Below are positions 39,401-51,400 of a DNA stretch of 64,000 bases, in pieces. The first letter of the stretch is position 1; every line of letters starts with the position of its first letter. The notes under the pieces are model-generated. The model did no database searches, was not told where the DNA came from, and saw only the letters and a program-made list of their open reading frames with translations. Source of the DNA: Onchidella celtica (Eukaryota; Mollusca; Gastropoda; Systellommatophora; Onchidiidae); the NCBI GenBank assembly GCA_963931925.1, contig OZ007575.1, forward strand, positions 46,988,221 to 47,052,220, read 5' to 3'. The position numbers were made by a program, and so were the translations under genes.

Positions 39401-42400
39401 ATCCTGTATGTTATGTCAGTAGGAAGTTATTGCAGAGAGAAAGAAAATATTCTGTGATAGAGCGTGAGTGCCTTGCCATTGTGTGGTCCGTCCAGAAATT
39501 AGGACGTTATCTCATGGGACGAGAATTTTGTATCCAGACAGACCACAAGCCACTAGCGTTTTTGTCAAAGAATCGTTCGTCCAGCCCACGCTTGTCTAGA
39601 TGGGCATTGGCTTTACAGCCGTATACCTTCGTTATTCAACCGATTCCAGGAACCAGCCATCATATCGCCGACTACCTTAGTCGAGCCTAGGTGGACATAT
39701 CAGTCGCTTATACATCGGAGGACAGGAACATTGACAGGATCTGTCTGAATGAATCGTCGACTTTAAAATATTGACATTATAAATATGATATGAAGAATGG
39801 TTGATAGGTTGATTGGTTTGTGATTCTGTATTAGATATTGTGTTTAGTTAGCTATTCATGATGTGATACATATATGCATATTGCAGGGCATATTGATCCC
39901 CATATTTTCCCCTGATTCCGGTATTTTATATACTAGGGGAATTGGTAGGGCATTTTTATGTGAGTATTGCTCACGCTCACTCATTGACAGTCATCTTGAT
40001 GCGATTTGAAATTAATTGCATTAATTTTTTTGGGGTGGGGGATGATGTCACGAGTGGAGTGAGCGATAGTTAATAATTACGGGGGGAAAGGAGGAGAGTA
40101 AAATTAACGCACGTAGACAAGTCAGGAAAAGCGTGCCTGTTATGAGTAGTGGGGGGGGGGGGTCTGAATGAGGCGAAAGCGCTGTATTACTATCACTGCA
40201 AGTTAGAAGGTCCTACTGAACGGACGCTAGTAAGAGCCCAGCGGGCGAACATAAGGGGAGCAGTCGGAAGACGGATGAGAGTGTTTTTTCCATTGATGAC
40301 TGGTAGGTGGAACGTTGATTGATAATTATGATTGATGTATTATATTCGTCTATTACCATGATGTAAATAAGTATGTGTGAGGAACGTGGAAGTCCTTGAT
40401 ATTGGATATAGCAATGTGCGCCATGAGCGATAGATGAAAGTTGAGTTCATGGATTTGTAGCGCGAGTGAGTAGTGTGTACTACGGTGGAGGTGTGTTACC
40501 GTAAGATGTGGTGAGTGAAATGTGAACTATTGTGTGTACGCTTCGTGAGATGTAAAGAGGGGTGAAGTGAATAGAAGTGGTATGGGATTATTATACCAAT
40601 GTAATGTTATTCTTGTAGGTGTCGGGGACGGGCCGAAGAGCCGCGTCCGTGAGCACAGGGGATAGGCCAGACATAGGCCACACATAGGCCAAGAGTGAGG
40701 CTGTCGGTGCAGGACAGTAGAGGCACATAAAGTCGTGGCAGTCTGGCCACGGACAGGGACGTAGATATGAGCGTGAATGTGATAATGTACTATTGCCATG
40801 TTGATGGGCTATTGAAATGATAATGTGCTATTGCCCTGCTGAGGTGCTAGTGGAATGCTAAGGTGTATGACAATAGGAAGGTGATATTGAGAGACTGCGG
40901 TGCCAGTGAATTATTAATGTGCTATTAAGACCCTGAGGGGAGAGGCTGAGGCCGAAGTGCCCTTAGGAAGTAACTACCGGCTTGTGGATCCGAGGAAGAG
41001 TGCATGTGAGAATAAGGCCGTTGTACGGCAGTTAATTTCAATAATATAATGTATGTAATTGCGCTATTATCTGTATAATTATGTTTAATAAATGTGTGAG
41101 TCTGATGGGTTGTTCTGTTAAGTGTTAAACTTGTTCGTTCATGATTGTTGTCCTGTCATAACTTATTACATCTCCCAGTCTGGGATTTGTGACAACATCC
41201 TCCACCAAAACAACATCGGCACGACAATATGAGGTCACTGGCGGATCTTTGTAGAACCAATGGTTACAAAGTCATTCCTATGGGCAAACTTGGCCTCAGT
41301 CCTAATGCATCGGCTTTCTGGAGGGTTGACAACTGCGTTGTAGGTCAACGATGTAATGGGGACCTTTGCCTCATCTCTTATTTGGGTCATTATTCTACAA
41401 AGGGATGGAACACATACATTTTTTAAAGAAAACAAAAGCATTGTCATGAATGGGTGGGAAAATAATGCACCATACCGAAGACTCTTGAAAGGCAGTCAGA
41501 TATTAATAGTAGCTCTAGGTCAAGTGTTTAAAAAAAAAAAAAAGTTAACATCCGAGTCAAAATATGGCAGAAAAAAAAAGCGATATATAGCAAAGTCTCA
41601 AGTGAGAAATAATAAAGAAAGGATACATTATGATTTTCTCACGCAAGGTTTTACTAGGTCTACATGCAACTTTTCTTCTTACCATTTTTTTTTAACTTTA
41701 CTTCAAGCCTCGCTATGGCCCCACAGATTTTCTGTGGTTTATGTAATCTTTTGTTAAAATCAGACAGTCAAGCAAAGAAACGGACAGACAGGCCAAATAT
41801 CTCCCCCTCCCCCCCTCAACCCCCTCGACCCCTACCACAAGTTACCTCTGTTGTCAAATAACCCCATTTGAAGCAAGTTTAATCTTCTTTAATTCAGTAA
41901 TTTGATGATCCTTAGGTAAGCAATGAACACACAGACAGACATCACTTTTTATGTCTTAGAAAAAAAAAATCTTTTTGATGAGGGGTAGGAGAATTTTAAC
42001 TGCTGTAAAATAATCTGTTTTTTTTAACCATTACAGGAGATGAAAATAGTAGGCGGGACCCAACAAATCTGTAACAAGCTGGCTGAAAAAATTGGCACGG
42101 GTATGTATTGGAGGCAACCTCAATATTCTCAATGACTTCTCTGTATAATTTTCCAGGTGTTTAGCAATGTTTGACAGAGTCTTATTTTCATCAACAACAA
42201 ACTATAAAGAATGGGTTCAAGACAGATGTTGAAGGTACTACAAGGGAAATCCGTTATCAGCAGTTATCTATGGAGGGCCATTCATAAAGAACACTTTGTC
42301 ATTTATATTGATTTTTGACACCTCCACCCACACCCTACACCTTGTATGCTTTTCTGATACTGGGCTTCAACCTTCCCCTCTCCCCCCCCCCTTCCATCTT

Positions 42401-45400
42401 CCGACCCCCTGAAGGAGTATATTAATATGACCATTAGAACAGGGAATATCCATGATAGGTCTGGGCTATATTCTATAATCTTGCATGTGGTATTTTCCAT
42501 TGACGTTTAGACTGCTTCATTAAAAACTGGATTTTTTATAAATAAGTTTACAACTTGCTGTGCTGAATACAGGTTATTAATTCATTATCATAATGGGCGA
42601 GTTGTGTGTGCTAGCCAGCACACCCCTTCCTTCCTCCAGTTCCATACTCTGTGAGCACCCTCCCCCCACCCACAGTGTACTTTATGGACCACTAGGAACA
42701 CTAATGATGAAAATACCATGGACAGAGAGAAAATCCAATGCAGAGGTTATCGAAATGGCAGGGTACAAACGATCCCTAATAAGGACAATCAGAAAGAGAC
42801 AAATGAAATTCCTGGGACACATATTTAGGAAGAACGGGATGGAGAAACAAATGCTATACGGTAAAATAGAGGGGCGGAGAAGCAGAGGAGGACAAAGAAC
42901 TACATACATTGACAGCCTCAACAATTATGCCACCAAAAAGTCGATTAGTAACACCGAGCTGATAAGAATGACTGACAACAGAGAAGCCTGGAGTGCCATG
43001 GTCGTCGATGTCTGCTCCAGACCTGACACATGAAGAAGAAGAAGAAGAAGGAACACTAATTGTTTCTACTGAGGTGTAGGTTATCAAGATTCTAGAAATT
43101 TAAAACAAGTTAGCCCTTGGTCAAAATAATGTGGAAAGTATGGACAGAAATCTTTCCACAGATAAAAAGAGAAAATAATGTACTTAGTAACATTACTGCA
43201 AAGTACAAATTAAATTTCAACTGACTCTCGTTTTTTGTTGTTTTTTTTCTAGACAACATTCATCTGCAACAGCCCGTCATCGAAATCGATCAGACTGGAG
43301 ATGGCGTTACTGTTACAACTCTATCAGGGTCAACTTACCGGGTAGCATACATTGTTTTGTTTTATTTGGACAACTCTTCCTTTTTCATCTACATGATGTG
43401 TGTTTGTTTGTGTTTGTTTGTTGTTGTTGTTGTTGTTGTCGTTTCGAAACAGATTTGCCTAGAATATTTTGCGGAATCTGATGCAACAGGGAATTGATTC
43501 CAGGAGTGTTTTTACAGACAAGATGCCATCAGATGTCCCCCCCCCCCCACCCACCTCCATTAAGGTCCCAGATGCAATGAGTCCAGTCTGCCTTTGCCGC
43601 AATTTCAGTGAGATAATTATGTGGAGTATAGATTTAAACGGGACTGAGAGCACAGTTGACACTGAAATAAATCTGGCTCAAGCTAATTGATTCAATGGAA
43701 ATTCTGAGTCAAAACTGATCCAATATAGACATGGCTCAGTGTGCTGTGGCTCAAAGAATGGAAATTTGACATGTAATGGAATGGACCTCCAATGCTTGTC
43801 ATTCTATTTTTGTAATCAGCATCACCATTGCAACCACTGCAGTGCCACCACAGTCAATATTAATTTTGTTTATTTATTAGCGTGTGTGTATATACGTGTG
43901 TGTGCGCGCTATATATCATAATTTTTGTTTCTGTAACTGTATTGCAATGTATTCAATGATCAAAACAAATTTCCTTGTACAAGGACGAATAAAATTTATC
44001 TTATCTTATCTTATCTTATCATCGGTTATCATTTCCAGAAATATATGAGGAAAGAGCTGTGTGCATCGTGACCACTTTGAACTCTTAAATCTCTTACAAT
44101 GGGTACGATTAGGTTTAGGTTTGGGATACACGGGGTTAAGGATAGGACGGGAAAAAGTGAAATGCTGTCGTCTTGCCTGGCCCGATTAAAGAAGCCTCTC
44201 ACTGGTATATTTGTCTGGGGCATACAGAGCCCTTCCTGTGCACAAATATCATCCTTAGTTCTTTCCAGCCTGCGCCATATCATTTCTCATCTTCCGCACC
44301 CACTGCCATTGTCATAATCATTGTTATCAACTTAACCAGCCATCGTAACAGCAAATAAAAGTCTACATAAGAGACAGTTACCTCCTTTACTCTATGTATG
44401 GCGTGACCCAAGAAAATGTACACACAAGTGAACAGCTTAGTGTTGTTTTTAACTCTGTTGAACTGCGTTGTCATCAGTGTTTGGCCCAGAATGGCCATCA
44501 CTTTGAACACATGCGATAACTCAAATAATTATACATTTATCCTCTTTAATTTGAATTATTAATCTTGGATGTATCTCGATTGACACTGTGTTTAATAAAT
44601 ATTCAAAGTGGGTTATAATTATTCTTTTGAGACATCTTATGATTTGATTATGATCGCCCTTAACCAGCCCTTTGATCTGTCCAACCAGTGCAAGCATGTC
44701 ATAGTGACAACGCCCCTGTCTCTACAGGCCAAATTAACCTTTAAGCCACCCCTGCCCCCAGCCAGAAATCAGCTAATACAACGTGTACCCATGGGGAGTG
44801 TCATGAAGGCGTTTCTTTACTATGACACACCTTTCTGGAAGGAAAACGGTAGGACTGCAAAACCTTCTTCATTGTTTATATCAAAATATTTTGTTTCAAA
44901 CTTTAGCAGCATCAGCAAATTCATCAAGATGAACGATGAGCTTTTGACTTATTGCCTTGACAATTATAGGTATAGACATAACATTAACAATGGTGTTGAC
45001 GTTGCTGACAGTGATGATGATGATGCTATGGTGATGGTAATAATAATGATGAAGAGGAGATGATGATGTGATGATGTTAATGGGCTGAGGAGGAGAAGGA
45101 TGAGGGTGATGAGAATATGATAATGATGATGATGGCAGTAATAAATTATTAATATGTTCATGGCTCCAAAAATGAAGATTATATTTATAACTAACCTGAA
45201 TGTCAAATGGCTGTCTCCCTCTGTGATTATATTGTCGGGAGCTATTTTTTATTCACCACTACGCTTGGAGATGGAAATATACCGTCAGTTGGTTGTTGGA
45301 ACCTGGTTAAAGCTAAACTCAAATGCTAGATTTAACGAGGCAGCAATAGCCAACCTACGGTATTATAATTGACTAAACTGGGTATTTCAGACATTGGAAT

Positions 45401-48400
45401 AAAGCTCTTCATCTTTGTGCTGATGGCAGTGAGAAAAGCTATTGTTATAATTAGTGTTTTCGTAGGTCCCCCTCAAGGCTGACCTCAGCCCTATCGAGAC
45501 GTTTGTCCACTCTTGGCCTGTGACTATATCATGAATTCATAAAAATAGGAAATGTGCAAGTTAACTGCTAGGCTCAGGCCTGTCAAGTGGTCTCAGTTCC
45601 ATTTCCAGCCCTCTAAAGATCTTCCAATTTCCTACCTATGGTTTGACCTCTATATTGGTCAGTACGTACTGTTAGGTAATTGTTAATTTACACACATATA
45701 AAATAAACCAAATAATTTAAATAATTTAGAATGACATAGTTCTGACTCCTTTCCATCAAGTTCTGAGAAATTGATGATTGAAGTATCATGTGCTCATAGC
45801 TTTTGATGATATGACATTTTCCCTTTTTAGTAATGCTTACAAACTAAACACCAAATTCCCTTGATACTTTGACACTCAATGGATAAGGCCAGTAGAAGTA
45901 GTGTGTGACTCTGTTAGCCAAAAACGTGGAAATAGAACCTTATCATTCTAAGGGGACAAATTTGATTCATTCTGTGATGGCATTTGCCACTCAGACAGTC
46001 TCAATGGGTATTCTATTATATTTTGTATTATATTCTACTTCAGGTTTCTGTGGCTCAGCAAACGTCAATGACAAAGACTGCATAGTGAATTACATAATGG
46101 ATAACTCTGCTCCAGATGGCTCAAATCCAGCTTTAATGGCGTATGGCTAGTAGTGCTTGCTTATCGTTGTTGTTGTTGTTGCTGTTTTCTTGATGCTCAA
46201 GTGCTGGTGGGGCTTGTTTGTTGTTGTTGAAGCTGCTTCTTGTTGCTGATGTGGCATATACTTTTTTGAGACTCAAGGATGGACGGATGGACGGACAGAT
46301 GGGTGGCCGGGTAGGAAGGGAAGGAGACAGACAGACAGACAGACCTACCCAGAGACAGAGATAGGTGGGTGGATGGTTAGATAGGTAGGTCGATTGATTG
46401 ATTGATTGATTGCTTGACTTATTGACTGATTGAATATTTGCAGATTTATCGCAGCAGACAATAACCGTCGAGCTCTTGAGATGACAAAAGAAGAGAGGAA
46501 ACAACGTGTAGCTGAAGACTTTGCAAAGATTTTCCAGTCTTTCGAAGCTCTAAATGTGAGTGCCACTGATTACATTGTCTCTCATCATTAGTGTCAGCCA
46601 TAACATTCACTGGTTCACTATCTAAGGCTTGGCGCCCAGTGCAAGGATTGTTGTGCTGTTCTGCGATCTAAGGCCTAGCGCCCTTCACAACAATCGTTGC
46701 GCTGAGGCGTTGCCCTATATAAACAAATACCGTCATAGAGGAAATGACATCTGCGCTGCAAGACCAATTTATCTAAAAGCTGATTGGCTGAGCTTCAAAA
46801 TCATTTTATTTCTTGGAAATCCGTCAATTCCCGTATTTTTTGTGCGGATCTGAAGTCAGAGTTGAAAATAGCGATCTCCAGTGGTGAGGACGAGTCTAGC
46901 CTATGGATTTGCAATCAGACTCTGATTCCAGCCCAATAACTGTCTTATTCTTGCCAGACAGTGGTTCTGATAGTGAATTTGATGGCTTTCGTGATATTCC
47001 AACAAATACTGGCCCAGAGAACGGCCTCTGAGTGAATATAACTAATACATAATATATATGTCTAAACCAGCGTTTGCCAAGGTGCGACGTAGCAATATTT
47101 TGATGGGGCATGGGACTTAAGGATGAGAGACGGGGATTTTTCATTGAAATCTTAATTTCATAGTGTATTTTAACTTAAATGTGTTGTAGCATCAAGGACA
47201 AGGCTCCCATTGCAGTGAGAACCACAAATGAATAATACTAGAAATACAATTTTAGGTAAAACCTCTTTTGAATGAAGACTGAATATATTATTTCTTGAAT
47301 CTTCTTGTATCTTCTGTACACTAACATTTGTCCGATCAGGGCGGGGCGCACTTTTTTTGTTTTGTTTTGAAAGTTAGAGTGAGGCGTGGGTCAAAACAGG
47401 TTAAAAATCACGGGCTAAATTCGTGGTGGGATGTAGTTTGTCTGGTTTGTCAATATCGTGCATCTTTGTTTTCAAGTGAGTGGAACCAATAACAATTTTC
47501 TTGGAAACTGTATGTCAAATTTGTTTGAAATTGTATGTATGCTCATATTTTACATGGAACCTTATGGAACTGACTTTATATTTGTTAGACTGTAGCTGGA
47601 TTTTGAGTTTACTTATTTATGGTTCGTAAAACATGATTGTAGGAGGACTGGGGTATTGAAAAAAACATTTCTTCAATACTAAACTGTTCAAGCACTAAAC
47701 TGTGTTTTCAACTAGAATAGGAAAATGATTGGTGAATACTCAGGGAATAATACTTTATGCACAAGTATTATCACTGGTCTATGCTAATGGCATACGTCAT
47801 TTTTGACACTTTTGAGATATTAAGGAAAAACTGTTTCTTTTTCTGCCATTTGGTGACTTGTGCCATTATGATTCTATTGAATTATTACAGTTCCTATTGG
47901 CGCATATTTTTTCTGTGATATTATCTGATGGACCTCGTGCTTGGGAATGCAATGAACCTTAAGGTGCTTTTTGGCATAACTCTGATACCTGCTATTATTG
48001 TAGGGCAGCTGATTTTCTTTAACTTAATAACTCAAACGCATAATTTTCTTCAGCTAAAAATTTTGAATCTATCAAAAGTGATTTTACTTGGTTAAAATGA
48101 ATGGAAAACTGTATGAATATTTGTCATGAACAGCTTTTTGTTGATATGTTAGTACATGACTTGTTCCAAATAATTATAATTGACCACTAGGTGAAGTGTT
48201 TCAAAAATGGAATGCAGGTTAGTAAAGAGTTAAAAGAAAAGCAAAGGCCAAATTTTGATACATACTGGATAATGTATTATATGTGAAGAAATGCTTGGCA
48301 GGAACAGTTTCTGACTAAAACCGTACAGAGAACACATGACAGAACAGCAAACACAACTCAGCATTTTCTCTAGTCACGTTTAAATGGAATTACTCCCCAC

Positions 48401-51400
48401 TGAAGCATCCTCGCCAACAATATTATGGAAATCTGATACATAAGATTGACGTCAAATTTGCACATAGGAATGACATCGTTCTTACATAGATCAGCTGGTT
48501 ACAACATCGGGTCCATGTCGATTTGATGTTCGCGACATACCAATCCTATGGAACTCTACGTAGGATAGACGCAGGGTTGCTGTTTGAGATTTCTCTTATA
48601 TAATACTAGCTGAGGTCCCCGGCCCTGCCCGGGATAAATCGGTTTGAATATTGGTTTCATTTCTGGATGGTTATTATGGAACTGCTTCATCTGGCTTGTT
48701 CCTATTTGTTTATTTTATTTTTGTTTGTTTGTTTTTAAATAAGTCGTACTGCTCTGCCTTTGTGAGTTGGCACCCTGCGCCTCCCGTAAAACAGCATGAC
48801 TGCGCACGGGTTAGTGTGGTTGATAGTGAACACATTGCCGGAAGTGATAACAAAACCTTAAAATGGCGAACCATGACTCGAAATAGATCTAAATGATGGC
48901 GAAACAATAAACTTCCAATTAAAAAAAACTACACCAATTTGACACTTCTATTAAAAACTGTGCACCCTTACATCCATTCTGATGCACCATATAAAATTTG
49001 AAGTCTGAGTGTTGAGTGGTTCAGAAGCCTTTTGCAACGAAAAATCTCAAGTCCACAAATATATATAGTATAGATGAATTTTTCTTGCCGTATCTAAACT
49101 TTGACCTTTGCTAATAACTTCTTATTTCATGATGACATAATTTTTCCAGCCGGTATACTATGAAGAAAAAGACTGGTCGGGTGAGCACTATTCAGGAGGT
49201 TGTTTTTTTCTGGCTCTACCCCCAGGGGTGCTGACATCCTATGGAGAGTAAGTAATGCATAAACTCAGAACCAATTTTGCTTGTCAGTCATGATTACACA
49301 TGATTACATTGGTTATACACCAAGGTATTATATAGGTTGCACCTTTTTGTGATCCCAGTTATAACAAAGTCCAAAGAAGGGATTCTTACTCTGTAAAGGT
49401 ACACACCACATGGTAGTCGGGTTATTTTAAAAAATAGCAGATAATACTCTTTTTGCAATATTTTCCCATTCTGTCTACACCCATCGTGCTCTGTAAATGC
49501 AACCAATGTTTTTCTTGCCAGCTATCATAAGTACTGTGTGTAGGGGCTTGTGTCCACTGCTTTTGTTAATTTCGGTGCAATGATTACAAGTTTTAACTGC
49601 TTACATGTTCGCCCTCTAGCTTCTTTATACATGTAGTATGATCATTAGCCTTAACGGTGCTACATGTAACTGTATACATGTAGGCAGTGAAAATAGCCAC
49701 TCTCATTACTTACTTAGCACTTAGCACTTAGTTCCCCCAGTGCCACTGCAGGCGCATCGGGCCATCCTTCTCCAACCAGTTCTGTCCTGGGCATCATATT
49801 TTGCTTGGTGCCAGGAGCTTCCCAGCGACCTTAGATCCTTTTCAACGTTTGCTTGCCAAGTCAGGCGTGGTCTTCCTCTGCCCCTGTGTCCTCCAGTTGG
49901 TTTCCATTCTAGTATGTTTCTCGCGGTTCTGTTTCTGTCCATCCGCCATAAATGTCCACACCATCGTAGCCTTCTCTCACTGATCAACTTCATTATCTCT
50001 TCCTGTTTTGTTTTGTCGTATATTTCTTTGTTTGTTATTTTATCTTTGAATGTAATTCCGAGAATTTTTCTGAGACAGCGCATGTGGAAGGCATTTAGTT
50101 TCTTTTCATCGATTGCATAGGTTTGCCATGTTTCACTTCCATGTAGTAAGATTGATACGACTGTAGCTTGATATATTCTTAGTTTTGTTTTTAAGCTGAG
50201 ATGGTTTGATTTTAGCACTTTCTGTATCTTTTCAAAGGCTGACCCAGCTTTGCCTATCCTGGTTATTACCTCGTCATGGCTATTTCCGTCTGCAGAGATT
50301 GTGCTTCCAAGATATACAAACTTTTTTGTGACTTGAACATTGTTGTTATCTATCTTTATGTCTGGCTCATTGTTGGTATTTACACTCATAACTTCACATT
50401 TCTTTGCATTGTAGTTCAGCCCAACTTTACTTGCTAGATCTTTGATTCTATCTGTGGCGTCCTGAAGCCTGTTTTCAGTCTGGTCGATGATGGCGATGTC
50501 ATCAGCAAAATCCTGATCAAACAAGTGTGTTGCTTCTGGTATCTGTATTCCATATTTCTCCTTCTCTGTTATTCGTAATATATAGTCTATTGTGATGATG
50601 AATAGAAGGGGGGGGGGGGAGAATACACCCCTGCGTTACTCCTCTTTTAATTTCAAATTTTTCCGTGTACCATTTTCTGTTCTAACAATGCAATTTGTTT
50701 CTTTGTAGATTGTTTTCATTACTTCCGTTATTTTTCTTGGTATTCCATATACTCTGAGGATGTTCCACATGGTGTCTCTATTGATGCTGTCGAATGCCTT
50801 ATGGAAATCAATGAAATGTATGTAGAGTGAGATGTTGTATTCAAGGCTCTTCTCTATGGCTCTTCTTAGTGTAAAGATTGCATCCACACATGATCTTCCT
50901 GGTCTAAATCCGTGTTGCTGTTCTCTGATCCTTTCGTCTACTTTGTCTTTGATTCAGTTCAGGATGATAATGCTGAAAACTTTGCTTGGGAGAGACAGGA
51001 GTGTTATTCCTCTCCAGTTCGAACCGTTGCTAAGGTCACCTTTCTTTAGGAGGGGGATGATAGTGCCCGCCTTCCATTCTTCTGGTATTATTTCGTTTCT
51101 CCAAATGGTGTTCAGTAGGAGTAGGAGCATGGACGTCAATGCTTTTTCCGCCACATTTGAGCATTTCCGGGTGTATAACCATCTTCTCCTGGCGCCTTAT
51201 TGTTTTTTTTTCGTTTTTTTAAAAGCCTTTTCGATTTCATTTTCGATGATGTCTTTACAGTCTATGTCTAGATCTTCTATTTTGTCTTCTATGCTTAAGG
51301 GATTTTGTGTGGGGTCTGGCTGATTGAGGATTTCGTTGAAGTGCTCTTTCCATCAAAGTTTTGGTTATTTCTTCCTCAGTGTGTAGAGTGTTTCCGCTTT

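Larger units (their letters stand above)
33552..41194 (+). mobile_element. Non-autonomous Gmr1-like LTR retrotransposon, sense to MAO
   Basis: A complete insertion: 5' LTR 33552-34701, 3' LTR 40046-41194, flanked by the 5-bp duplication acatc (33547-33551 and 41195-41199). It is related to the intron 5 array but a distinct subfamily: LTRs are about 1150 bases instead of 1115, Gag has a 20-residue longer coiled coil, and about 207 residues including the integrase catalytic core are missing. Two frameshifts lie further downstream. The two LTRs differ by only about three substitutions and one length change in a G run, so the insertion is young although the coding region is defective. Confidence 0.95.

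Noticed and set aside
44099-44358. Overlapping small frames in intron 8
   Set aside because: Low complexity, no motif, conflicting frames on both strands; placed within a clear MAO intron.
46044-46150. MAO ending at the stop near 46150
   Set aside because: A GT donor at 46141 gives correct phase and a gap-free alignment with MAO-A through exon 11.
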